Assembly: GCF_000719775.1 (NCBI RefSeq)
Contig: NZ_JOHR01000012.1
Location: forward strand, 186,001-250,000
Source of the DNA: Streptomyces sp. NRRL F-5135
Lineage (GTDB): Bacteria > Actinomycetota > Actinomycetes > Streptomycetales > Streptomycetaceae
Direction: 5' to 3'
Length of the DNA stretch: 64,000 nt
Shown: positions 50,674-58,783 of the stretch, in pieces
How positions within the stretch are numbered: position 1 is the first letter of the stretch
How the letters are laid out: the number at the start of each line of letters is the position of its first letter
The notes under the pieces: model-generated
What the model saw: the letters and a program-made list of their open reading frames with translations, nothing else
What the model was told of the DNA's origin: nothing
Database searches by the model: none
Made by a program: the position numbers and the translations under genes

Positions 50674-52685
50674 TCATCAGTGTCTACGACGGCAACCCCC
50701 GGTACGAAGGGTTCGGCATCGGGCTGACCGGCGTCGAAGGGCTGGGCGTGGGCGCCGACTGGGGCAGGGTCGTCCCGGGCGGCAGGTCCCTCTCGCACCG
50801 GCATGACGAGACCGAGATGTTCGTGATCGTGCGAGGACGGGGCGAGCTGGTCGTCGACGGTGTGCGCCACCCGGTCGCGCCCGGCACGCTCGCGCTGTTC
50901 GAGCCCTTCGAGTCCCACGTACTGGAGAACACCGGCGACACCGACCTGGTCTTCCTGACCCAGTACTGGAGGGACGCGGACCGGGCGCTGGTCTCGGCCC
51001 GGTCCGCGGACCGACTGGGCTTCGGCGGCCGTCCGGTCTTCGTGTGCTCGCCGCCGCCGACGCCCAACGGCGACCTGCACCTCGGGCACCTGGCGGGACC
51101 GTATATCGGGGCCGACGCCTATGTGCGCTTCCAGCGCATGAACGGCGTCGAAGCCTGGCACGTCACCGGCAGCGACGACTTCCAGAGCTACGTAGGGGCC
51201 GCCGCGCGCGGCGAGAGCCGGGAGACGGCCCCGACGGCGGCCCATTACAGCGACGAGATCGCCGCCACCCTCGCCCTGATGGACATCCGCGTGGACCAGT
51301 ACACGGTGCCCCACCGGGACGAGACGTACCGCCGCGGACTGCGGTCGTTCTTCACGCGTCTGGTCGACACCGGTGCGGTGGCTCCACGGGAGGGCGAGGC
51401 GCTCTTCGACTCGGAGACCGGCGAGTATCTTTACGAGGCCGACGTCACCGGACGCTGCCCGACGTGTGCTGGTGCCACCGGCGGCAACATGTGCGAGCAG
51501 TGCGGTGAGCCGAACACCGTCGTCGATCTGGCCGAGCCCGTTTCCCTGCGGTCGGCGGCCGAGCCGCGTCGCGGTCCGGTCACCCGGTACTCGCTGCCGC
51601 TGCACGAGTTCCGCGAGACCGTCAGGGAGCACCACCGCGTCGGCCGGGTGCCGGCCCGCCTGCGGGAACTCGCGGCCCGGGTCCTCGCCCGGCCGGTCCT
51701 GGACCTGCCCGTCAGCCACCCCTCCTCATGGGGCGTGACGCCCGCCGAGGGGAACGAGGACACGGAAGGCCAGGTGATCTGGGCGTGGCCTGAGCTGTCC
51801 TACGGCTTCCTGTACGGCATCCAGGCGCTCGGCAGCCGCCTGGGCAGGGACTGGCGCGCGTCCGAGCCGGACCAGGACTGGAAGATCGTCCACTTCCTGG
51901 GCTACGACAACGGCTTTTACCACTCGGTCCTCTCTCCCGTGCTCTACGGACTGGCCTTCCCTGAGTGGGCCCCCGACATCGACTACCACGTCAACGAGTT
52001 CTACCTGCTCGAGGGCAGCAAATTCTCCACGAGCCGCCGCCACGCCATCTGGGGCAAGGAGATCCTCGGCCCGGACAGCGTCGACGCTGTCCGCTACTTC
52101 CTGTCGAGCACCCGTCCGGAAGGGCTCAGGACCAACTTCGCGGGCGCGGAGTACGACACGCTGGTGCGTGACACGCTCATCGGAACGTGGCAGGAGTGGC
52201 TGGGCGACCTCGGCGAGCGCCTCGGCAAGGACTTCGACGGCGTGGCACCGGACGCCGGGAACTGGGCGCCGGAGCATTCGGCCTTCCTGGGCTCCCTGGG
52301 CGGTCGGCTGTCCGCGCTGACCGCGGCCCTGAGCCCGGACGGCTTCTCCCTGCGGCGGGCCGCCGCCGAGCTGAACGGCATCGTGACGGACGCCGTCGGG
52401 TTCTCCCGCCGGGAGAGCCCGCTGGCCGCCACCGAGTGGTCCGACGACCACCGGACCGTCATCGCCCTGGAGCTGGCCGCGGCCCGTCTGCTGGCCCACG
52501 GGTCGGCGCCGCTCATGCCCCGCTTCTCGGCACGCCTCGGCAGGGCACTGGGCCTGGGCGTTCCCTCCCACTGGCCCAGGACGGTCGGACTGCTGCCCCC
52601 CGGCACCCGGGTCGGCCTCGTCGGCGAGGTGTTCTTCGCACCGCCGGACCCGCTGCCCGACCCGTCGTCCCCGCTCCGGTCATGA
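50670..52685 (+). CDS. Hydrazine synthetase: cupin fused to methionyl-tRNA-synthetase-like domain
   Basis: 671 residues from a GTG inside the hydroxylase stop. Residues 1-105 are a cupin with metal ligands His43, His45, Glu49 and His83 (SHRHDETEM, FESHVLEN). Residues about 122-640 resemble class I MetRS: HLGH at 137-140 in PTPNGDLHLGHLAG, a zinc ribbon (Cys263, 266, 275, 278), and a KMSKS-equivalent SKFSTS at 450-455. In the Spb40-type enzymes of hydrazine pathways the MetRS part activates an amino acid (glycine in s56-p1), and the cupin rearranges its ester with N6-hydroxylysine to make the N-N bond. A tRNA anticodon-binding function is not expected. The amino-acid partner here is unproven. 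The ATG of the oxidase gene overlaps its stop. Confidence 0.92.
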   Translation: MIISVYDGNPRYEGFGIGLTGVEGLGVGADWGRVVPGGRSLSHRHDETEMFVIVRGRGELVVDGVRHPVAPGTLALFEPFESHVLENTGDTDLVFLTQYWRDADRALVSARSADRLGFGGRPVFVCSPPPTPNGDLHLGHLAGPYIGADAYVRFQRMNGVEAWHVTGSDDFQSYVGAAARGESRETAPTAAHYSDEIAATLALMDIRVDQYTVPHRDETYRRGLRSFFTRLVDTGAVAPREGEALFDSETGEYLYEADVTGRCPTCAGATGGNMCEQCGEPNTVVDLAEPVSLRSAAEPRRGPVTRYSLPLHEFRETVREHHRVGRVPARLRELAARVLARPVLDLPVSHPSSWGVTPAEGNEDTEGQVIWAWPELSYGFLYGIQALGSRLGRDWRASEPDQDWKIVHFLGYDNGFYHSVLSPVLYGLAFPEWAPDIDYHVNEFYLLEGSKFSTSRRHAIWGKEILGPDSVDAVRYFLSSTRPEGLRTNFAGAEYDTLVRDTLIGTWQEWLGDLGERLGKDFDGVAPDAGNWAPEHSAFLGSLGGRLSALTAALSPDGFSLRRAAAELNGIVTDAVGFSRRESPLAATEWSDDHRTVIALELAAARLLAHGSAPLMPRFSARLGRALGLGVPSHWPRTVGLLPPGTRVGLVGEVFFAPPDPLPDPSSPLRS

Positions 52686-53788
52686 GCCGTGTCGACGTCG
52701 ATGTCGTGGTGGTCGGCGCGGGGCTGGCGGGGGCGGCCACCGCCTGGCAGCTGGCCGGGCGCGGGGTGGCGGTCGCGGTGGTGGAGGCGTACCGCGCCGG
52801 GCACCGTCACGGCAGCTCGCACGGCAGCTCACGGATCTTCCGGCGCACCTACGAGGACCCGTTCTACGTTGGTCTGACGGGGCGGGCCGCGGAGTACTGG
52901 CGAGAGCTGGAGTCCGATTCCGGTACGGTCCTGCGCCGCCGCACCGGTGGCCTGGACATGGGAGCCGGGAGCGCACCGGAGAAGCTGGCCGGGGCCCTGG
53001 CGGGGGCCGGGGTGCCGTACGAACTGCTGACGTCGCGGGAGGCGGGCCTGCGCTGGCGCGGCCTGCGTTTCGAGGGGCCCGTCCTCCACCACCCGGAAGC
53101 CGGCGTTCTGGACCCCGCCGCCACCGTCGCGGCCTGTCTGCGCCGTGCCGTGGAACGGGGGGCGGAGGTGCTCACCGGGACCCGGGTCGTCCGGGCCGAG
53201 TACCCGGTGTCGGGCGGGGTCCGCCTCCGTACGGACACCGGCACCGAACTGTCCGCCCGGCGGGCGGTGGTCGCCGCCGGGGCGTGGCTGCCGGTGCTGG
53301 CCGGGGTCTTCGACATCCCCGTGCCCCCGCTGGAGGTGACCCAGCAGCAGGTGTTCCACTTCCGTCAGGACGAGCCCGACGCGGACTGGCCGGTCTTCCT
53401 GCACAGGGGCGACGTGCAGGTGTTCGGGGTGCCCTCCGGCTCCGACGCCGGTCCGGCGCCCGCGGTCAAAGTGGCGGAACTCGGCAACGGCACCCCGACC
53501 ACGGCCGACCTCCGCTCCGGGGTGCCCGACGCGGCCTCGCGCGCCGCCGTCACCGAGTTCGTCAGAACACGCCTCCCCGGACTGCGCGGTGAGCCGGTGG
53601 CGGAGAGTACCTGCCTCTACACCTCCACCGCGGACGGGGACTTCGTGCTGGACCGCCACGGCCCTGTCGTGGTGGTCTCGCCCTGCTCCGGCCACGGCGC
53701 CAAGTTCGCACCGCTGATCGGAGCGATGACCGCCGACCTGACCCTGGGCCGCACAGCCCCGCACCCCCGCTTCGCTCTGCGCCGCTGA
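52682..53788 (+). CDS. FAD-dependent amine oxidase (sarcosine-oxidase-like), hydrazine-releasing
   Basis: 368 residues; the ATG overlaps the synthetase stop (ATGA). DAO/MSOX fold: VVVVGAGLAGAATAWQLAGRG (GxGxxG from residue 12), HGSSHGSSRIFRRTYEDPFY as in monomeric sarcosine oxidases, and Cys311 in ESTCLYTSTADGDF, matching the Cys that covalently holds FAD in MSOX. In the s56-p1 type pathway a homologous enzyme oxidises the lysine-glycine N-N adduct to release hydrazinoacetate and 2-aminoadipate semialdehyde. Its position as third member of the overlapping trio supports the same job. Last gene of the plus-strand operon. Confidence 0.92.
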   Translation: MSRVDVDVVVVGAGLAGAATAWQLAGRGVAVAVVEAYRAGHRHGSSHGSSRIFRRTYEDPFYVGLTGRAAEYWRELESDSGTVLRRRTGGLDMGAGSAPEKLAGALAGAGVPYELLTSREAGLRWRGLRFEGPVLHHPEAGVLDPAATVAACLRRAVERGAEVLTGTRVVRAEYPVSGGVRLRTDTGTELSARRAVVAAGAWLPVLAGVFDIPVPPLEVTQQQVFHFRQDEPDADWPVFLHRGDVQVFGVPSGSDAGPAPAVKVAELGNGTPTTADLRSGVPDAASRAAVTEFVRTRLPGLRGEPVAESTCLYTSTADGDFVLDRHGPVVVVSPCSGHGAKFAPLIGAMTADLTLGRTAPHPRFALRR

Positions 53789-53903
53789 CGCCGGCAACCG
53801 GGAGCCGTCGGCGGCCTGCCCTCGGCCGGCGCCGTGGATGCCCCCTGGAGCACCGGTTCGGCGAGGGCGGAGAGCGTCCGCGCGACAGATCCAGACGCGG
53901 AGG

Positions 53904-54332
53904 TCAATGCGTGTAGCGGCGTACGGCCTCGGGGTGGATGACGAGACGGACCTGGTCCGCGGCCAGGATCCCGGCGAGGTCGTCGGCGCGGGCCGGGTCG
54001 CCGAGGTCCCAGTAGCGGGCGGCCAGGCGGGCGCACAGGTCGTGTGCTCCGTCGGGTTCCACCGTGGTGCGGCCGGCGACCGACAGCCAGCGTTCGCGTT
54101 CGCCCACCGGGGCGGCGACGACGATCGAGGCACGGGGGTCACGGCGCAGGTGGCGCACTTTGAGCGTGTCCGGGCCCGTGAACAACTGGATCGTGCCCTC
54201 GGCGGTGGCCTCGAACCACACCGGCCGGGGCTGTGGCGGGAGCGGCCCCCCGGCCATGGACAGGAACCCGTGCAGGGGGCGTCGGAGGAACTCGAGGTCC
54301 TCGGTGGTCAGCGAACTGGCGTCGGTGCTCAT
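53904..54332 (-). CDS. Pyridoxamine 5'-phosphate oxidase-family flavoprotein
   Basis: 142 residues; ATG at 54332 with GGAAGGA upstream. A split-barrel flavin-binding protein: FLRRPLHGFLSMAGGPLPPQPRPVWFEATAEGTIQLFTGP, then LKVRHLRRDPRASIVVAAP and a C-terminal RLVIHPEAVRRYTH. Members bind FMN, F420 or haem and reduce or oxidise small molecules; which cofactor is used here is unclear. It faces the cluster's FAD oxidase convergently and shares direction with the NmrA gene; probably outside the biosynthetic cluster. Confidence 0.82.
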   Translation of the reverse strand: MSTDASSLTTEDLEFLRRPLHGFLSMAGGPLPPQPRPVWFEATAEGTIQLFTGPDTLKVRHLRRDPRASIVVAAPVGERERWLSVAGRTTVEPDGAHDLCARLAARYWDLGDPARADDLAGILAADQVRLVIHPEAVRRYTH

Positions 54333-54413
54333 CACAGTCCTTCCGGTGCTTTCCGGTGCATGAGGGGACATGGTTTCGGGCGATCGGCGTCCCGAGGGCC
54401 GTAGCCGCCCGGC

Positions 54414-54475
54414 GGTTGTCCCGGCCGGACGGCTCCGGCTCGGAGGTTGTCCCCGGCCGGGCGGTTCCGGCTCGG
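54414..54475. repeat. 31-bp imperfect direct repeat
   Basis: A 30-base segment beginning GGTTGTCCCGGCC (54414-54443) recurs at 54445-54475 with few changes (GGTTGTCCCCGGCC), between the PNPOx and NmrA genes. Confidence 0.65.
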
Positions 54476-54478
54476 CGG

Positions 54479-55318
54479 TCATCCTCGCCAGGCTCCCGCC
54501 GCCGCGGCCCGTACGACGTAGTCCTCGAAGGCCCGGGGCGCCCGTCCCAGTACGGTGGCGAGGTCGTCCGTCGTCGCGGCGATCAGCCCGCGTTCCATCA
54601 GCACGAACATCTCGGCGACGTGGTGGGCGTCGTCCTCGCTCAAGCCCTGCTCGACCAGCGCCGCGGCGTACTCGGCGGGGGAGATCCGCCGGTAGGTGAT
54701 GGGCCGCCCGGACGCCCGGGAGATCAGCTCGACGGCCTCCCCGAAGGTGAGCGCACGTGGTCCGGTCAGCTCGTAGATCCGTCCGGCGTGCCGGCCGGCG
54801 GTCTCCGTCAACACCGCGGCCGCGGCGTCGGCGACGTCGTCCACGTCGATGAACGGTTCGGGCACCGCGTCGGCCGGGAGCGCCAGTTCGCCGGCGACCA
54901 GCGGGGCGTGGAAGACGTCCTCGTCGAAGTTCTGAGCGAAGTTGGACGCCCGCAGGACGGTCCACTCCAGCGCCGAGCCGCGCACGGCGTCCTCGGCCGA
55001 GCGCATGTCCAGGCCGAACGTGGAGTCGCCCCAGGTGTCGGCGCCGCGCCCGGAGAGCAGGACCAGCCGCCGCACTCCGGCGGCCTCGGCCCGGGCCACG
55101 AACTCGTGCACCGGCCCCGGCACGCCCGGGGCCACCACGTAGGCGACGGCGACACCCCGCAGGGCCTCGTCCCAGCTGCCGGGGTCGGTCCAGTCGAACC
55201 GGGTCCGGCTGGACCGGGAGGCAGCTCGTACGGGCGTGCCGCGCAGTCGTAGCCGGGCGACGACCCGCCGGCCGGTCTTGCCCGTCGCGCCGAGGACGAG
55301 AGTGTTGTCGTTGCTCAT
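54479..55318 (-). CDS. NmrA-like NAD(P)H-binding protein
   Basis: 279 residues. Rossmann start LVLGATGKTGRRVVARLRLRG, then typical NmrA-type segments LVLLSGRGADTWG, WTVLRASNFAQNFDED, FIDVDDVADAAAAVLTE and YELTGPRALTFGEAVELISRASG. Atypical SDRs of this type sense NADP(H) or reduce small carbonyls without the classical YxxxK pair. The start codon is close to that of the divergent AraC gene; this pair arrangement is common in Streptomyces and implies that the AraC protein controls this gene. No clear ribosome site is visible, so the mRNA may be leaderless. Confidence 0.88.
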   Translation of the reverse strand: MSNDNTLVLGATGKTGRRVVARLRLRGTPVRAASRSSRTRFDWTDPGSWDEALRGVAVAYVVAPGVPGPVHEFVARAEAAGVRRLVLLSGRGADTWGDSTFGLDMRSAEDAVRGSALEWTVLRASNFAQNFDEDVFHAPLVAGELALPADAVPEPFIDVDDVADAAAAVLTETAGRHAGRIYELTGPRALTFGEAVELISRASGRPITYRRISPAEYAAALVEQGLSEDDAHHVAEMFVLMERGLIAATTDDLATVLGRAPRAFEDYVVRAAAAGAWRG

Positions 55319-55400
55319 GACGCCGATTGAACAGGGCCGGCTCGGACAAACCCATAGGCGAGAAGCCGGATCGCCTGCGTATTCGTCTCACCTCGCCGGG

Positions 55401-56264
55401 GTGGACGTGTTCAGCGACCTGATCCGTGGGGCGCGGGCCCACGGCTCGTTGTTCGGCAGCTCGACCCTGTCCCCGCCCTGGGCGCCGCACTTCGTGGACG
55501 GCGCGCCGCTGACCCTGTGCACCGCCCTCACCGGGGCGGGCTGGATCGTGCCGGAGCACGGTCCGCCCGAGCCGCTTCGCGCCCGCGAGACGGTCGTCGT
55601 ACGCGGCCCCGCCACGTTCACCTTCGTCGACGAGGTCGGCACCCGGGCCGAACCGGTCGCGTGCGGCGAGTACTGCGCGACGCCCGAGCGGGGCGGGACC
55701 CGGTACCGGCGCGGCTGGCACGACAGCGGCAGCGGCGACCGCGCCGGGGACACGGACGACCCCGTGCTGGACCACCTCGCCGCCGAGGTCGCCGTCGACG
55801 CGCCGGGCCAGCAGGTGGTACTCGACCGGCTGCTGGACTGGATGCTGGTCTGCACGCTGCGCGCGTGGTTCGACCGGCCGGGCGGTCAGGCCCCGGCCTG
55901 GTGGGCCGCCCAGCGGGACCCGGTGGTCGGTGACGCGCTGCGGCTGCCGCACGCCGAACCGGCGGCACCGTGGACGGTGGGCGCGCTGGCCGAGCGGACC
56001 GGGGTGTCGCGTTCGACGCTGGCCAAGCGGTTCGCCGAGCTGGTCGGCGCACCGCCGCTGACCTACCTCACCCGCTGGCGCATGACGCTCGCGGCGGATC
56101 TGCTGGTCGAGCGGGAGGCCGCGACCATCGCGGACATCGCCCGCGCGGTGGGCTACGCCGACCCGTTCGGGGTCAGCGCGGCCTTCAAACGGGTCCGAGG
56201 TGCCAACCCGAGCGAGTTCCGGCGTACCGCGACCACCGCCCCTGCCGCGACCGCCCCTGCCTGA
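55401..56264 (+). CDS. AraC-family regulator with cupin_6 sensor domain
   Basis: 287 residues from the GTG at 55401 (VDVFSDLIRGARAHGS), the usual family start; an in-frame ATG at 55317 would overlap the divergent NmrA start and leave no promoter room. The N-terminal cupin_6 half has GAGWIVP and GPATFTFVDEVG; the C-terminal half is the AraC helix-turn-helix pair (WTVGALAERTGVSRSTLAKRF and ATIADIARAVGYADPFGVSAAFKRVRGANPSEFR). It most likely regulates the divergent NmrA-like gene. The effector is unknown. Confidence 0.87.
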   Translation: MDVFSDLIRGARAHGSLFGSSTLSPPWAPHFVDGAPLTLCTALTGAGWIVPEHGPPEPLRARETVVVRGPATFTFVDEVGTRAEPVACGEYCATPERGGTRYRRGWHDSGSGDRAGDTDDPVLDHLAAEVAVDAPGQQVVLDRLLDWMLVCTLRAWFDRPGGQAPAWWAAQRDPVVGDALRLPHAEPAAPWTVGALAERTGVSRSTLAKRFAELVGAPPLTYLTRWRMTLAADLLVEREAATIADIARAVGYADPFGVSAAFKRVRGANPSEFRRTATTAPAATAPA

Positions 56265-56338
56265 CCGGTGGCGTCGCGTACCCGACCGGTCGTCGGGACG
56301 CGATAACCCATGGCGGGCGCGGCCCCCCGCGGACGAAC

Positions 56339-56908
56339 ATGGCCCGCATGAGTGACCAATCGGCACGATGGAGCCGGGCAACCGTCTACCCCGACATGTG
56401 GGCCGACCCGGACGACGATCCCCGCGACAACGAAGGCCCCGGTCCGGACGGCGAGCTCGCGACGCTGCGGGACTACCTGACGAACTACCGCATGACCCTT
56501 CGGATGAAGTGCGAGGGCCTGGACCCGGAGCAGCTGGCCCGCCGGTCGGTCCCGCCGTCGACGATGTCCCTGCTCGGCCTGGTCCGGCACCTCGCCGAGG
56601 TGGAACGGGACTGGCGGAACTGGATCGGCGACGGTGATCCGCTGCCGAAGCTGTACGGCGAGCGCGACGCGGACTTCGACGGAGCGGTCGCCGAGCAGGC
56701 CGAGGTCGACGCCGCGTACGCCGATCTGGCGCGCGAGCAGGAAGCGACCGACGCGGCGCTGGCCGAGCATCCGGATCCGGGTGAGCGGCTGGGAAAGGAC
56801 GGGATCGCCGTGCGGGAACTGCTGGTGCACAGGATCGAGGAGTACGCCCGTCACTGCGGGCACGCCGACCTGCTGCGCGAGTGCGTCGACGGAAGGGTGG
56901 GCCAGTGA
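56339..56908 (+). CDS. DinB/DUF664-family protein
   Basis: 189 residues; ATG at 56339 (GGAC upstream), with a second ATG at 56348. The four-helix DinB fold shows TLRDYLTNYRMTLRMKCEGLDPEQLARR, SLLGLVRHLAEVERDWRNWI and VRELLVHRIEEYARHCGHADLLRE. The histidines of LVRHL, LVHRI and YARHCGH are the three metal ligands of the DinB/mycothiol-dependent transferase group. Such proteins use mycothiol in place of glutathione in actinobacteria; substrate unknown. Located between the AraC and MarR genes on the same strand. Confidence 0.87.
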   Translation: MARMSDQSARWSRATVYPDMWADPDDDPRDNEGPGPDGELATLRDYLTNYRMTLRMKCEGLDPEQLARRSVPPSTMSLLGLVRHLAEVERDWRNWIGDGDPLPKLYGERDADFDGAVAEQAEVDAAYADLAREQEATDAALAEHPDPGERLGKDGIAVRELLVHRIEEYARHCGHADLLRECVDGRVGQ

Positions 56909-56931
56909 CGGGAGCCGGGTAACCTGCCCCC

Positions 56932-57351
56932 ATGTCCGAGCCGCCTCCCTTCAGCCCCACCGTCACGCTGCTGACGGTGGGCCGGGTGTGGGAGGCCGCG
57001 TTCGCCGAGGGGCTGAAGCCGCTCGGGCTGACCACCCGCAAGTACGGGCTGCTGGGGCACGTCCGCGGAACCCCGGGCATTTCGTTCAGCGAACTCGCCC
57101 GGCGCTCGCGCATCACCGTGCAGAGCGCGCACACGGCGGTGGCGGCGTTCGTCGAGGCCGGGCTCGTCGACGACGGGACCGCGCACGCCGGGGCCGCGTC
57201 GAGCCTGCGGGTCACGGCCGAGGGCGAGTCGCTGCTGGCCCGGGCCGCCGAGGTGGTGGCCCGTCTCGACGCGGAGTTCGCCGTACGCCACCCGGAGTTG
57301 ACCGAGGCGCTGCGCGCTCCTATGGCGCGGGCGGTGGCGGGAAGCGACTAA
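56932..57351 (+). CDS. MarR-family transcriptional regulator
   Basis: 139 residues. Winged helix of MarR type: LLTVGRVWEAAFAEGLKPLGLTTRKYGLLGHV, RRSRITVQSAHTAVAAFVEAGLVDD and the wing with SLRVTAEGESLLARAAEVV. Its stop codon lies within a perfect 11-bp inverted repeat (57349-57373), which looks like a MarR operator and stands ahead of the rhodanese gene. The half-site TAACCT also occurs just before the MarR start. It probably controls both itself and the downstream gene. Confidence 0.9.
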   Translation: MSEPPPFSPTVTLLTVGRVWEAAFAEGLKPLGLTTRKYGLLGHVRGTPGISFSELARRSRITVQSAHTAVAAFVEAGLVDDGTAHAGAASSLRVTAEGESLLARAAEVVARLDAEFAVRHPELTEALRAPMARAVAGSD

Positions 57352-57373
57352 CCTTCAGCTAGGCTGAAGGTTA
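57349..57373. promoter_or_regulatory. Perfect inverted repeat, probable MarR operator
   Basis: TAACCTTCAGC (57349-57359) and GCTGAAGGTTA (57363-57373) are perfectly complementary around TAG and overlap the MarR stop codon. The 184 bases between it and the rhodanese ATG contain no complete gene; one frame there (VAGVLFAGYHAVTTSPFPRY) looks protein-like and may be a remnant. The low GC and lack of a U-tract favour an operator over a terminator. Confidence 0.65.
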
Positions 57374-57557
57374 TGGAGCCCCTGTTGCCGGTCCGTCCAT
57401 GTCGTGGCGGGCGTCCTCTTCGCCGGGTACCACGCCGTGACCACCAGTCCGTTTCCCCGGTACGCGCCATGGCCGTCGCCCCGTCGGGTGCGGAACGGGA
57501 ACGGGTGGAGAGCGGCCCTCCGGCGGGGATCGACGTACGACGGAAGGCGTGGCGGGC

Positions 57558-57890
57558 ATGAGCTTCCGGCACTACCTGCGCCGGCCGCCGGCGGTCACCG
57601 CGGCCGAAGCGGTCCGCCTCGTCGTGGACGGCGCGCTCGTCGTGGACGTCCGGCGCGAGTTCGAGTGGAACCGGGCGCACATCCCGGGCGCCGTGCACAT
57701 GCCGCTCGAGGAACTGCCCGAACGCTGCCTGGAACTCCCCGACGACCGCCTGCTCATCACCTTCTGCACCGGCGGTATCCGCTCCGCCGGCGCGGCGAAC
57801 CTGCTGGTGGAGAACGGCTTCGAAGCGGTCAACATGAGCCGCGGCCTCGTCGACTGGCGTGCCTCCGGCGGACCGCTCACCACCCGCTGA
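57558..57890 (+). CDS. Rhodanese-like sulfurtransferase domain protein
   Basis: 110 residues, a single rhodanese domain; ATG at 57558 chosen because GGAAGG is ten bases upstream. Features: ALVVDVRREFEWNRAHIPGAVHMPLEELPERC and the active-site loop TFCTGGIRSAGAANLL with catalytic Cys in CTGGIRS. It transfers sulfane sulfur or detoxifies reactive sulfur or cyanide; the acceptor is unknown. Probably regulated by the MarR protein through the palindrome between them. Confidence 0.9.
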   Translation: MSFRHYLRRPPAVTAAEAVRLVVDGALVVDVRREFEWNRAHIPGAVHMPLEELPERCLELPDDRLLITFCTGGIRSAGAANLLVENGFEAVNMSRGLVDWRASGGPLTTR

Positions 57891-58103
57891 ACGGTCGCCG
57901 CCCCGCGAAGGTGGGGGAGACGGAAAACGTCACTCGACGCACCGCGCCGGCGCGTGGTGCCGACGTCGCCGCGACATCGGTGCTCGCCACCGCGGCGTTC
58001 CATTCCCCCGCCGCCGCCCCGGGGCGGACACCGCGTGACAGCGCGTCGACTCCGAGCGCCGGTGCTGCCCGAGGAAACCGCTTCGGCGCCGGGCGGCAGA
58101 CTT

Positions 58104-58664
58104 TCAAGCCTCGTCAGGCGCGGCGGCCGCGCGCCGCCGCCGGTGCGCGTGGACCGGTACCGCGACTGACGTCAGCAGGAAGAGCAGGGCCGCTCCGCCC
58201 AGCATCGCTGCCAGCACGGCCGCCCCGCCGCCCCCGAGATCCGCTTCACGGACGGCCACCTGTGCGTCGTCCGCGTGGTAGCGGACGGTCATCGGGGTTC
58301 CGGCGGAGGCCTTGCCGCCACTGCTGCCCACCGGCAGGTCCGCCAGCACGGTCCGGCCGTCGGCCTCGAACTCGACCCGGCATCCGCCCAGCATGCACGA
58401 ACCCTTCGTGTGCAGCGTGGCGGAAACCTGCTCGCCGTCCTGAAAGGAACGCAGATGCCGGGCGGCCGGAAGCACCACCAGCGTCGCGAGCGCGCCCGCA
58501 AGCAGCGCGAGACCCCACAGCGTCAGCACGGCGGTAAGAGGCCGCACGCTTCCCGGAGCCGCCTTCTGATACCGCGCGTCGGCAGCGCCCCCGCCTTGTA
58601 TGCCGTCCAAGTCCCTCGCCGTCCGTCTCGGTTCCTCCGGAAGTGATGACCCGAGGTTACCCAT
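58104..58664 (-). CDS. DUF3592-like membrane protein
   Basis: About 186 residues if it starts at the ATG at 58664; a longer form from 58736 is possible and the ribosome site is unclear. Two membrane spans (LTAVLTLWGLALLAGALATLVVLP and AAVLAAMLGGAALLFLLTSVAVPV) flank a beta-rich domain with VSATLHTKGSCMLGGCRVEFEADGRT, GTPMTVRYHADDAQVAV, the usual DUF3592 plan. Function unknown. Convergent with the rhodanese gene and divergent from the LacI gene. Confidence 0.7.
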   Translation of the reverse strand: MGNLGSSLPEEPRRTARDLDGIQGGGAADARYQKAAPGSVRPLTAVLTLWGLALLAGALATLVVLPAARHLRSFQDGEQVSATLHTKGSCMLGGCRVEFEADGRTVLADLPVGSSGGKASAGTPMTVRYHADDAQVAVREADLGGGGAAVLAAMLGGAALLFLLTSVAVPVHAHRRRRAAAAPDEA

Positions 58665-58783
58665 CAGGCAACTCGCCGTAGCCGAACCGTCGTAGCCGAA
58701 CCCGTGAACCGCGTGCGTACCGAGGCCGGTTGTCATCGTGGGGAGAATGGGGGCGGTTCAAAACGACGAGGTGGGAGACGGGC

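Noticed and set aside
50670..52685. A duplicated housekeeping or resistance-type methionyl-tRNA synthetase
   Set aside because: The N-terminal cupin fusion and overlap with the N-hydroxylase and FAD oxidase fit hydrazine synthetase better.
58014..58027. CCGCCCCGGGGCGG palindrome after the rhodanese gene as a terminator
   Set aside because: Perfect but without loop or tail, and such palindromes are frequent at this GC content.
57404..58537. 377-residue plus-strand frame
   Set aside because: It runs through the rhodanese gene out of frame and then through non-coding DNA; only its first 20 residues look protein-like, noted as a possible remnant.
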